NCBI GenBank assembly: GCA_965235125.1
Contig: CBDDXH010000014.1
Coordinates: forward strand, 1-20,979
Reading direction: 5' to 3'
Source of the DNA: Pelagilacustribacter hypolimneticus
GTDB lineage: Bacteria > Pseudomonadota > Alphaproteobacteria > Pelagibacterales > Pelagibacteraceae
DNA length: 20,979 bases
The position numbers were made by a program, and so were the translations under genes. Below the pieces are notes generated by a model. It saw only the letters and a list, made by a program, of their open reading frames with translations. It was not told the DNA's origin and ran no database searches. Below, in pieces: positions 1 through 7,112 of this stretch. Every line of letters starts with the position of its first letter. The stretch's first letter is position 1.

Positions 1-241
1 AGATTCATTTAGTGAAAAAAGAGAAGATAGAAGGGGATCTTTCAATGATCGAAAAAACGATAATAGAAGATCTTTTGATAATCGAAGAAACGATTCTAGT
101 TCTTCATCTGAGTTTAATAAAGATAATAGCAGAAGTTATCATGGAGAAAAAAATGGAAGCTCAGGAAAATCTTTTGGATATAAAAAGAAATTTAGTGGAA
201 ATAAAAAAAATTTCTTTAATAAATTTGCTAAAAAATCTTGA
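1..241 (+). CDS. 3' end of a gene with a basic, low-complexity C-terminal tail
   Basis: The frame beginning at base 2 is open from the window edge to a TGA at 239-241 and gives about 79 residues. The peptide is rich in Arg, Asn, Ser, Lys, Asp and Phe, with repeated RRSFDNRRND-like units and a Lys/Phe-rich end (KKFSGNKKNFFNKFAKKS). Such disordered basic tails are typical of RNA-binding enzymes, especially DEAD-box RNA helicases and RluB-type pseudouridine synthases of low-GC alphaproteobacteria. The catalytic domain lies outside the window, so the family is inferred from the tail alone. An overlapping frame (12-266) also lacks stops, but its Ile/Leu/Glu/Lys-only composition looks like a frame shadow. 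The gene converges on the leftward aldo/keto reductase with a 28-base AT-rich gap. Confidence 0.65.
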   Translation, partial: DSFSEKREDRRGSFNDRKNDNRRSFDNRRNDSSSSSEFNKDNSRSYHGEKNGSSGKSFGYKKKFSGNKKNFFNKFAKKS

Positions 242-269
242 TAGATTAAAATTTAATTATAGTTAATTT

Positions 270-1232
270 TTATCCAGGCGTCCAAACTCTATTCGCTTCT
301 GGATCATTACTTGAAAAAGGAAGGTTTAGAACTTCATCCCAAAATTCAGATGAAATTTTAGCTGCAGCCCAAGCTAGATTTTTTTCTATACTATCAACAC
401 TTGTTACACCACATATTGTAGAAGATATTCTTTTGTCTCTTAATGAAAACTGAAGTGCAGCTGCTCCCATATCAACTTTATGCTTTTTACAAACTTTTTC
501 AATTTCTCTTACAGGCATTAACATTTCTTCCGTTACATCTTGATAAGTAATTTTTTTAAAATTACTCGGACCTTTTGCTAAAACTCCACCTGCGTAAGGT
601 GCAGCATTAAAAATTGCAATTTTCTTACCATAGGCATAATCAAACATTTTATCTGCTTCTCTGTTTAGTAAAGTGTATCTATTGTGACTTATCAGAACAT
701 CAAAGTCCCAATTCTTTAATAAAGGAAACATGATATTGATTTTACCCATTGCTAGCCCTACAGCTTTAGCCAATCCTTCTTGCTTAATTTTAAATAGTTC
801 ATCCATAGCCCCACCTTTTTTAGTGACTTCAGAAATATCTTTTGCGTATTCAGGGTCATGTAAAAATAAAATATCTACAGAGTCGACATCTAAAGCTTTT
901 AAACTTTCTTCTAGCGATTTTCTTGCTCGATGTTTATCAAATTGTAAAGTTTCTGTATTTCTATCTAATTTTGTAGATAAAAGAAATTTTTTTGGCCAAC
1001 CCCCATTTGCTTTTATAGCTCTACCAATTCTTTTTTCACTTTCACCAAGTGCATAATTTCTTGATGTATCAAGCATGTTAACTGGGCCTTTGAAAAATCT
1101 TTTTAGAGTTTCTTGAGCTCGATTTTCAGAAACTTCATATCCATAAGTATCCGGCATACTTCCCAAACCTGAAGTACCAAAGCTTATTTCACTTATTTCT
1201 AAACCAGTGTTTTTAATTTTATTTTTTTTCAT
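270..1232 (-). CDS. Aldo/keto reductase, L-fucose / D-threo-aldose 1-dehydrogenase type
   Basis: A 320-residue cytosolic NAD(P)-dependent TIM-barrel oxidoreductase. The aldo/keto reductase tetrad is visible: Asp55 and Tyr60 (MLDTSRNYALGESE), Lys88 (LLSTKLDR) and His125 (LFLHDPE). The length and the N-terminal motif (EISFGTSGLGSMPDTYGY) fit the D-threo-aldose (L-fucose/L-galactose) 1-dehydrogenase branch, which oxidises a free aldose at C1 to the aldonolactone. The lactonase gene ends 3 bases upstream of this start, so the two are probably co-translated and catalyse consecutive steps. It is the last gene of the leftward block. The exact sugar (L-fucose, D-arabinose, L-galactose) cannot be read from sequence alone. 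A pyridoxal dehydrogenase of the same family is a less likely alternative given the neighbours. Confidence 0.85.
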   Translation of the reverse strand: MKKNKIKNTGLEISEISFGTSGLGSMPDTYGYEVSENRAQETLKRFFKGPVNMLDTSRNYALGESEKRIGRAIKANGGWPKKFLLSTKLDRNTETLQFDKHRARKSLEESLKALDVDSVDILFLHDPEYAKDISEVTKKGGAMDELFKIKQEGLAKAVGLAMGKINIMFPLLKNWDFDVLISHNRYTLLNREADKMFDYAYGKKIAIFNAAPYAGGVLAKGPSNFKKITYQDVTEEMLMPVREIEKVCKKHKVDMGAAALQFSLRDKRISSTICGVTSVDSIEKNLAWAAAKISSEFWDEVLNLPFSSNDPEANRVWTPG

Positions 1233-1235
1233 AAA

Positions 1236-2078
1236 TTAAATTTTTAATTTATAAAACTTTATAGCATTATTATAAAATATATTTTGTTTTTGCGTTAAAC
1301 TCAATTTATTAGTTAGGTTTCTAGCGGCATTGAACCAACCAATGTAATCAGTTCTTAACTTACAAACAGGCCAATCAGAACCCCAAAGTATTTTTTGATC
1401 AGTGAATGCGTCTAAAATTTCATCTGTATAAGGTTTTAAATCTTTTTCGTTCCAATTTTCACAAGCCTCAGTAACCATTCCAGAAAACTTACAATAAACA
1501 TTATCTAACTTAGATAATTTATTCATTCCAATTTTCCAGTTATGAAAATCATCTTTATTATTTTTACATATTTTTGGTTTCATTAAGTGATCAATTACAA
1601 AACGTAAGGAAGGATATTTAGAGGCAATCAAATAAAAATTATCAAGATGGACTGGAAAACCCAAGGCATCAAAACACAAATCTAAGTTTATTAAGGTTTT
1701 AAAAAAAATATCAAAATTTTTATTTAACACCCAGTTTGCATCAGGAATATCTTGTATCATTGGTCTTACGCCAACAAATTTTTGATGTTTTGCAAATATT
1801 TTTAATTGCTTTAATTGATCAGTATCTTCAAAGTTTACCCAACCTACAACTCCGGCTACTAAATTTGAGTGATCAGCAATATTAAGCATATACTCTGTTT
1901 CAGCATTTGTAGCGGCCGCTTGCACTAAAACTGTTTTATATAATTCAATTGTTTTTGACTCTTTAATTAAATCTTCTACACCATATTTTTTTGTAAGGAT
2001 TTTATCATTCTTAGGCATCCAAAAATAATCGTCTCTAATAGGATCCCAAAAGTGTTGGTGTGAATCAATAATTTTCAT
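1236..2078 (-). CDS. Amidohydrolase (COG3618), L-fuconolactone-type lactonase
   Basis: A 280-residue amidohydrolase-superfamily TIM barrel with a short metal site: His7 and His9 in DSHQHFWDP, Arg105 in GVRPM, His164 in DHLMKP and Asp235 in GSDWPV. COG3618 enzymes hydrolyse sugar lactones; characterised members act on L-fucono-, L-rhamnono- or D-galactono-lactone, or on 2-pyrone-4,6-dicarboxylate. The adjacent aldo/keto reductase would make the lactone and the SDR/FAH pair downstream in the pathway would use the ring-opened acid, so a fuconolactonase-like role is favoured. The ATG start gives the conserved N-terminus at once. It lies 23 bases after the SDR gene and 3 bases before the reductase. 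The substrate is inferred from context. Confidence 0.85.
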   Translation of the reverse strand: MKIIDSHQHFWDPIRDDYFWMPKNDKILTKKYGVEDLIKESKTIELYKTVLVQAAATNAETEYMLNIADHSNLVAGVVGWVNFEDTDQLKQLKIFAKHQKFVGVRPMIQDIPDANWVLNKNFDIFFKTLINLDLCFDALGFPVHLDNFYLIASKYPSLRFVIDHLMKPKICKNNKDDFHNWKIGMNKLSKLDNVYCKFSGMVTEACENWNEKDLKPYTDEILDAFTDQKILWGSDWPVCKLRTDYIGWFNAARNLTNKLSLTQKQNIFYNNAIKFYKLKI

Positions 2079-2101
2079 TAACTAAAAAATTTTTTGAATT
2101 T

Positions 2102-2956
2102 TTATTCACCTAAAATACTATTATCTAATATTTTAGTTTCGTAGGCTGAGTATGAATGCCATCCAGCCACTGTTTGATCAAAGTCAACAATACTTCCTGT
2201 CATAATACCAGACTCGTCCGAGCATAAAAAAGCTAAAATTCTTGCAACGTCCAATGGCTTATTTAATCTTTTAAAAGGAACTTCAGCTTCTTTTTTTTTT
2301 AACCAATCATCGTCTGCATTATGAAATTTTTTTTGTATAACTGTTTCTGCTGGTGTATCAGTCCATCCTAAATTTACACCATTTATTCTTATTTGATGAC
2401 CAGATACTGAGTTTGCCACATTCTTAATCATTATTGCTAAAGCAGCTTTTGAAGAGCTATATGCAGTTAAAAAAGGCATACCACTATAAGCAGCCATAGA
2501 TAAAACATGTGCGATCGTTCCCTTTTTTTTATCTCTTATCATTATCTTTATGACGTCTTGCATCATAAAAAGAGGAGCTTTTACATTTATGTTAAAATTT
2601 TTATCGTAATTTTCTTCTGTAGTACTTAAAATTGTTCCTCTTTCAGTAAATGCAGCTACATTAATAAAGCTATCTACAGTTTTAAATTTCTTATCTGTTT
2701 CAGCAACAATTCTTTTACAATCAGAAAGATTTTCTAAGTCAGCTTTTATATAAATGCACTCTGAACCAATTTTTTTAATTTCATCTTTAATTTTATTTCC
2801 TTTTTGCTCATTTCTTCCACAAATAGCTATTCCTTTAGCGCCTCGGCCAGCTAAGAGTTTTGCCGTCTCAGCACCACTTCCTTGGGTACTGCCTGTCACA
2901 ATAATAATTTTGTCTTTAAATTGTTCGGATAGATTAGGAGTGTACTTATTATCCAT
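2102..2956 (-). CDS. Short-chain dehydrogenase/reductase, probable sugar dehydrogenase
   Basis: A 284-residue classical SDR. The Rossmann glycine motif is TGSTQGSG (21-28). The catalytic set is Ser153, Tyr166 and Lys170 (AYSSSK). The usual NNAG segment is altered to NVAA (99-102). The C-terminus extends about 30 residues beyond the core. It sits between the ABC binding protein and the lactonase and so may oxidise the imported sugar or a sugar acid; the substrate is not deducible. It is the first gene after the hairpin at 2991-3015 and may be transcribed only by read-through or from a start in the 71-base gap. It could be redundant with, or have a different stereochemistry from, the aldo/keto reductase. 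Confidence 0.8.
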   Translation of the reverse strand: MDNKYTPNLSEQFKDKIIIVTGSTQGSGAETAKLLAGRGAKGIAICGRNEQKGNKIKDEIKKIGSECIYIKADLENLSDCKRIVAETDKKFKTVDSFINVAAFTERGTILSTTEENYDKNFNINVKAPLFMMQDVIKIMIRDKKKGTIAHVLSMAAYSGMPFLTAYSSSKAALAIMIKNVANSVSGHQIRINGVNLGWTDTPAETVIQKKFHNADDDWLKKKEAEVPFKRLNKPLDVARILAFLCSDESGIMTGSIVDFDQTVAGWHSYSAYETKILDNSILGE

Positions 2957-2990
2957 TAAGTAAAATTTAAATTTTCAAGAATTTTAATAC

Positions 2991-3015
2991 AAAGCCCAAC
3001 TTAAAGTTGGGCTTT
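2991..3015 (-). terminator. Perfect 10-bp hairpin after the ABC binding-protein gene
   Basis: The arms AAAGCCCAAC (2991-3000) and GTTGGGCTTT (3006-3015) pair perfectly around a 5-base loop. The hairpin starts 12 bases beyond the stop of the binding-protein gene. On the leftward transcript it is followed by GTATTAAAATTC rather than a clean U run, so it looks like a partial terminator or a 3' RNA-stabilising hairpin. The genes after it belong to the same pathway, which argues against full termination. Confidence 0.7.
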
Positions 3016-3027
3016 GAAATTAATTAA

Positions 3028-4032
3028 TTAACCTGCAATACAAGTTTTAATGTTTTTTGGCGTACAAACATCAAGTCCTGTGTAGATTGCTTTTAAAGAA
3101 TCATTGTTAAACTTCAATGGTTTTTTATCAATGATATCTTTTAAAACAAACATAGATTTGTAACCCATCATGAAAGGTTGTTGGCCTACTTGTCCATGCG
3201 TTCTACCAGCTGCTAAATCTTCCATTTGCATTGGTAAGGTATCAGCAATTACTACTGCTGTTTTTTGAGAACTTATTCTATCTTTATGTTTTGTAGCAAC
3301 ATCTCTAAATGCTTTTGAAGCGAACTGAGGAAAACCACCAGTTGGAACAAACGCAGTTAGATTTGGATGTTTTGCAAAAATGTCTTCCATTTGTTGTACA
3401 GAAAGTGGGAAGTCATCGTTAGTGTAAAGTGGACATCCAGCAGCTTCTTTCCATCCCTTTTCACCATTTAATGCTGCGCTTGGATATTTTCCAGCGTCTT
3501 TACGTCCCGCAATTGTATCTCTAATACCAGACATTCTTTCATTGTGGTTTGCCGCTGAAGCTCCGCCTGATTGGATACAAATTTCTCCACCTTTAGGTTT
3601 AATCTCCATAACGATTTTTGCTAGATTTACTCCGATGTCATAGTTTTTGGTACCAACATAGGCACTTCTTAAACCTGCATCTGCAGTTAAAAGATCAGAG
3701 TCCCAAGTAACTACTGGAATTTTCGTACCTTTTAATATTTTAGCCATAGCCGCTGCGTTAGATGATGCTACCGCTATTCCGTCTACACCTTTAGCAATTA
3801 AATCCTGAACTATTTGAACTTGTTCTTGTTCAGTGTGTTCACCAGGACCAATATACAAACACTCAATTCCCTTAATTTCTTTTTCAGCTTTTTTACAACC
3901 ATCTCTTGCTAAATCAAAAAAAGGGTTGTTCATAGCTTTAGGAACTAATGCAAATACTAAATTTTTTGCATAAGATACTCCCGAAATAGAAACGAAAAGA
4001 AGAGTTAACATAGTAACCATTATTTTCTTCAT
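3028..4032 (-). CDS. Periplasmic sugar-binding protein of an ABC importer
   Basis: A 334-residue solute-binding protein of the ribose/galactose-binding type (Peripla_BP_4 fold). The signal peptide is residues 1-22: Lys start, hydrophobic core, and cleavage predicted after SYA. The mature chain begins with the family strand FALVPKAMNNPFF. Segments such as VDGIAVASSNAAAM, VVTWDSD and the lobe-2 ICIQSGG match the fold. It delivers a sugar or polyol to the permease encoded just before it. A strong Shine-Dalgarno (GGAG, 4038-4041) lies 5 bases before the ATG. A 199-base leader region with its own promoter-like sequence precedes the gene and a hairpin follows it, consistent with expression above its neighbours. 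The substrate is not readable; a pentose, 6-deoxyhexose or inositol are the contextual candidates. Confidence 0.9.
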   Translation of the reverse strand: MKKIMVTMLTLLFVSISGVSYAKNLVFALVPKAMNNPFFDLARDGCKKAEKEIKGIECLYIGPGEHTEQEQVQIVQDLIAKGVDGIAVASSNAAAMAKILKGTKIPVVTWDSDLLTADAGLRSAYVGTKNYDIGVNLAKIVMEIKPKGGEICIQSGGASAANHNERMSGIRDTIAGRKDAGKYPSAALNGEKGWKEAAGCPLYTNDDFPLSVQQMEDIFAKHPNLTAFVPTGGFPQFASKAFRDVATKHKDRISSQKTAVVIADTLPMQMEDLAAGRTHGQVGQQPFMMGYKSMFVLKDIIDKKPLKFNNDSLKAIYTGLDVCTPKNIKTCIAG

Positions 4033-4064
4033 TTTTTCTCCAGTTTTATTATTTTTATTTAATA

Positions 4065-4093
4065 ATTCTAGTAACTTGTTCTACAAGAAGCAA
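4065..4093 (-). promoter_or_regulatory. Candidate sigma70 promoter for the ABC binding protein, with palindrome in the spacer
   Basis: Reading leftward, TTGCTT (4088-4093) and TAGAAT (4065-4070) are separated by 17 bases and lie just upstream of a strong ribosome-binding site. The 13-base palindrome CTTGT-TCT-ACAAG (4075-4087) fills most of the spacer and could be an operator. The -10 has one mismatch to consensus; the -35 matches mainly in TTG. This would give the binding-protein gene its own transcript inside the block. Confidence 0.4.
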
Positions 4094-4111
4094 ATAAAAA
4101 TACTCAATATT

Positions 4112-4124
4112 CAACTATAAGTTG
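4112..4124. promoter_or_regulatory. 13-bp palindrome CAACT-ATA-AGTTG upstream of the ABC binding protein
   Basis: Perfect 5-base arms around a 3-base centre, 80-92 bases before the binding-protein ATG. An almost identical element (CAACT-TTA-AGTTG, 12636-12648) lies 71-83 bases before the other binding-protein gene, dctP. The matching site and spacing suggest a shared operator. In AT-rich DNA short palindromes also arise by chance. Confidence 0.35.
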
Positions 4125-4231
4125 TTTCTTTTTTGATGATTTATAAAGCAAAATATTAAATTAGATTTTTAGTGATAATAAAAACTTAAAGTCTTTTTAT
4201 CCTGTTTTAGTAATCAAAATAAATTAAATTT

Positions 4232-5263
4232 TTAATTATCTTTTTTATTTTTAACTTTTTCTAACCACACAGCAGCAACAATAAATATTCCTAATAAAGT
4301 GCCTTGCCAGTTCGGATCAATACCTGCCATCAATAGGCTGTTTCTGATTGTTTCCATTAAAGCCGCACCAATAAACGCTCCAAAGGTTCCTCCAACACCA
4401 CCCATTAAATTAGCTCCACCAATAACAGTAGCTGCAATAACTCTTAGTTCGTAGGTATATCCAAGACCGTTAGTTACAGAACCCATCCAGCTCACAATCA
4501 TTACTGCAGAAACTGCTGCAAAAAAACCGCTGAGCATATAAACTGACATTTCTATCCATCTGATATTAATCCCAGCTAATTCTGCAGCTTTTTTGTTGCT
4601 TCCTACTGCATAAACATGTTTTCCATAAGCGGTATATTTTAGAACTAAACCCATTACTATTGTTAGAAATATTAATAACCAAGTAACGTTTGCTAATCCT
4701 AAAAATTCTCCACCTCCAAGCTTAAAAAACATTTCATCTTTAGGTCCAAATTCATAAAACATTTTATTATTTGATATTACGATAGCTAAACTTCTTGCAA
4801 TTGCCATCATCCCTAAAGTCACTACAAAAGGAGACAGATTTAAATAGGCGATGAAGTATCCATTAATTGCTCCTATTATTATACCAGCTATAAGGGCGAA
4901 TAAGACTCCAACCCAAACATAATTACTCTCAAAGAATGTAGATTTTGAATACCATTCGGGTAAATATTGTGCATCCAGAAATAAACCACAAATTATACCA
5001 GTCAAACCCATAATAGAACCAACTGAAAGATCAATACCGGCGGTAATAATAACCAACGTCATACTAATGGCCATAATTCCAATAAAAGAAAAATTTCTAG
5101 TTATGTTGTAGATATTATCTTTGCTTGAAAAAGCATCTTCTACAAAATACATGACAAAACAAATTATTATTAAAGCAATACTAACCCAGAACGATTGTTC
5201 AGATAAAATTTTTTGTAAAGATGTTTTTTCAGATTTTGATAATATATCTTTATTAAATTCCAT
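4232..5263 (-). CDS. Sugar ABC importer permease (RbsC/BPD_transp_2 family)
   Basis: A 343-residue inner-membrane permease. A hydrophilic N-terminus of about 28 residues precedes some nine to ten hydrophobic segments, beginning with FWVSIALIIICFVMYFV. Family landmarks are ITAGIDLSVGSIMGL, the ELRVIAATVIGGANLMGGVG loop, and the C-terminal NWQGTLLGIFIV segment. The GG-rich cytoplasmic loop contacts the ATPase in RbsC-like permeases. The start lies 4 bases after the ATPase stop, and an AGAG in the ATPase 3' end serves as a ribosome-binding site. It works as a homodimer in the family. It belongs with the single-domain ATPase and the periplasmic binding protein. Confidence 0.92.
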   Translation of the reverse strand: MEFNKDILSKSEKTSLQKILSEQSFWVSIALIIICFVMYFVEDAFSSKDNIYNITRNFSFIGIMAISMTLVIITAGIDLSVGSIMGLTGIICGLFLDAQYLPEWYSKSTFFESNYVWVGVLFALIAGIIIGAINGYFIAYLNLSPFVVTLGMMAIARSLAIVISNNKMFYEFGPKDEMFFKLGGGEFLGLANVTWLLIFLTIVMGLVLKYTAYGKHVYAVGSNKKAAELAGINIRWIEMSVYMLSGFFAAVSAVMIVSWMGSVTNGLGYTYELRVIAATVIGGANLMGGVGGTFGAFIGAALMETIRNSLLMAGIDPNWQGTLLGIFIVAAVWLEKVKNKKDN

Positions 5264-5267
5264 TTAT

Positions 5268-6008
5268 TTATACTCTATTTATTGCACCTGTTATAAGACC
5301 CGTGGCTTCCTCGGTAGATGAATGCTTAATTAATTTATCGCAAACTTTTTCTCCTCTTCTTAGAACAACAAGTTTATCACAAACCTGAAATATATCTGGC
5401 ATTCGATGACTTATTAATAGTACAGCAATTCCATTATCTTTTAATCTTTTAATAAGATCTAAAACTTCGGCTACTTGTCTTACACTGATTGCGGCAGTAG
5501 GCTCATCCATCAATACTAATTTAGGGTTTGTAAGTCTGGTTCTTGCAATAGCTACAGCCTGCCTTTGCCCCCCTGACATTTGCATAACAATATCTTTTGG
5601 TCTAGTTTCTGATTTTAATTCTTCAAAAAGTTCTGCTGATTTTTTAAACATGGCTGGATAATCTAAAAATCTAAAAGGCCAAATTCCTTTATTTATTTCT
5701 CTTCCTAAAAAAACATTTGAAGCTGCTGTTAAATGATTACAAAGAGCTAGATCTTGATAAACAACTTCAATTCCAGCTTCTCGAGACTCTATAGGTTTTT
5801 TGAAATGAACCTCTTGATCTTCAAATTTAATTGAACCAGCGGAAGGATTAAAATTTCCTGCGATAATTTTTAATAAAGTAGATTTTCCAGCACCATTATC
5901 ACCCATTAATCCAACAATTTCTGCTTCTTTGATATTAAAACTAACATCTACAATTGCTTGAATAGCTCCAAAATTTTTTGCTATGTTCTGAAGAGATAAA
6001 ATAGTCAT
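5268..6008 (-). CDS. Sugar ABC importer ATPase, single domain
   Basis: A 246-residue nucleotide-binding subunit. Walker A is GDNGAGKS (36-43), Q-loop Gln85, signature SGGQR (145-149), Walker B ending in Asp168-Glu169, and switch His201. It powers uptake through the RbsC-like permease. It has one ABC domain, as in FrcA-type fructose/ribose importers, rather than the roughly 500-residue tandem form of RbsA, XylG or MglA, so a homodimer is expected. Its ATG overlaps the stop of the IolG-like gene (TAATG), showing translational coupling between the dehydrogenase and the importer. Confidence 0.92.
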   Translation of the reverse strand: MTILSLQNIAKNFGAIQAIVDVSFNIKEAEIVGLMGDNGAGKSTLLKIIAGNFNPSAGSIKFEDQEVHFKKPIESREAGIEVVYQDLALCNHLTAASNVFLGREINKGIWPFRFLDYPAMFKKSAELFEELKSETRPKDIVMQMSGGQRQAVAIARTRLTNPKLVLMDEPTAAISVRQVAEVLDLIKRLKDNGIAVLLISHRMPDIFQVCDKLVVLRRGEKVCDKLIKHSSTEEATGLITGAINRV

Positions 6009-7012
6009 TAATTAAAATTTATATCAATCGTTTTTCCACTTTCAAGCGACCGGTAAGCGGCATTAGCTATTATTAATGCATTTCTTCCATCTTGAAATGT
6101 AACTTTAGGTTTAATTTTATTTTTAATACTTTGCATAAAAGCATTAAATTGATCTTTGTAAGCTTGCTCATATCTTTCAATAAAGAAAAAATGAATAGGA
6201 TCTTGAGCATTTGTTTTAGATTTATTAAAAGTTTTCAAAGAATTGGGGATTTGATTATCTGAAATAACCATTCCTTTACTTCCGAATACTTCAACTCTTT
6301 GATCATATCCGTACACTGCTCTTCTTGAATTGTTGATATGAATTAAAACTCCAGATTTAGATCTCATAATAAACATAGCTGTATCAAGATCTTTTGTTTT
6401 TTTTACATTCTCGTCAAATAAAGCATTTCCAAAAGCTGAGATTTGAATTATGGGGTCATCTCCTAAAATAAATCTAGATAGATCAAAATCGTGGATGGTT
6501 GTGTCTCTAAAAAATCCTCCAGCAGCTTTTAAATATTCGATACCTGGCGGCTCAGGATCTCGGCTAGTAATTATTAACATTTCTAATTCACCAATTTCTT
6601 TACTTGCTCTTGCCTCCTGTGCTTTAGCGTGGCTATTATCAAATCTTCTATTAAAACCTATTTGTAGTGGAACATTTATTCCTTTTATTTCTTCCCAGCA
6701 TTGGTTGACTTTATTAATATCTAAATCTATTGGCTTCTCACAAAAAATAGCTTTGCCAGCTTTAGCTGCCATTGTTATAAATTTTGTATGCGTGGGTGTA
6801 GCTGATGCAATAAGTACTGCATCTATTTCATTTGAATTAATTGCCTCTTCAGCAGATTTAGCAACTTTTGAATTATTTGCTTTCGCTACTTGCTCAGTAA
6901 ATTCTGTATTTGTATCGTAAACAAATTTTAAATTTGATTCTGGATGAGCATTAATAATTTTTGCATGCATTTTACCAATTCTTCCTGCACCCATCAAAGC
7001 AAAATTAATCAT
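6008..7012 (-). CDS. iolG: Gfo/Idh/MocA oxidoreductase, inositol 2-dehydrogenase-like
   Basis: A 334-residue NAD(P)-dependent dehydrogenase. The N-terminal Rossmann motif is GAGRIG (8-13). Lys93 lies in the conserved CEKP. The C-terminal catalytic pair is Asp170 and His174 in RDTTIHDFDLSRF, matching in spacing the Lys/Asp/His set of Bacillus IolG. The segments IGFNRRFD and GGFFRDTTIHDFD resemble myo-inositol 2-dehydrogenases more than glucose-fructose oxidoreductases. It would oxidise a cyclitol or the C1/C2 hydroxyl of a sugar. It overlaps the ABC ATPase start, so it probably acts on the imported compound. None of the other iol genes (iolB-E) is in the window, so inositol itself is uncertain. 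Confidence 0.82.
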   Translation of the reverse strand: MINFALMGAGRIGKMHAKIINAHPESNLKFVYDTNTEFTEQVAKANNSKVAKSAEEAINSNEIDAVLIASATPTHTKFITMAAKAGKAIFCEKPIDLDINKVNQCWEEIKGINVPLQIGFNRRFDNSHAKAQEARASKEIGELEMLIITSRDPEPPGIEYLKAAGGFFRDTTIHDFDLSRFILGDDPIIQISAFGNALFDENVKKTKDLDTAMFIMRSKSGVLIHINNSRRAVYGYDQRVEVFGSKGMVISDNQIPNSLKTFNKSKTNAQDPIHFFFIERYEQAYKDQFNAFMQSIKNKIKPKVTFQDGRNALIIANAAYRSLESGKTIDINFN

Positions 7013-7066
7013 TTCTTGATTAAACAGAGTTGAAAATAAGAAATCAAGCTAGAAATTAAGTTGATA

Positions 7067-7086
7067 GAATTAAATTTCTTTAATTC
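7067..7086. promoter_or_regulatory. Perfect inverted repeat in the gap before the IolG-like gene
   Basis: Arms GAATTAAA (7067-7074) and TTTAATTC (7079-7086) flank a 4-base loop in the 100-base gap between the FAH hydrolase and the IolG-like gene. On the leftward RNA the loop reads GAAA. It is followed by ATCAACTTAA (7056-7065), which matches half of the palindrome upstream of dctP. It could be a weak terminator for the preceding genes or an operator; the all-A/T stem makes the former weak. Confidence 0.35.
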
Positions 7087-7112
7087 AAAATTTAGTTTTA
7101 GTTAATTTGTAG

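Noticed and set aside
12..266. 84-residue open frame at the left edge
   Set aside because: Composition is almost only Ile, Leu, Glu and Lys with no domain; the base-2 frame gives a coherent basic RNA-binding-like tail.
730..1056. Rightward 108-residue frame inside the aldo/keto reductase gene
   Set aside because: Lies opposite the catalytic core of a well-conserved enzyme and is Ser/Leu-rich as expected for an antisense shadow.
4033..4231. Riboswitch or small RNA in the 199-base gap before the ABC binding protein
   Set aside because: Only short palindromes and promoter-like boxes were found, with no conserved aptamer-like multi-stem structure.
6450..6920. Rightward 156-residue frame inside the IolG-like gene
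   Set aside because: Long but antisense to the conserved cofactor and catalytic domains; no ribosome-binding site or family motif.
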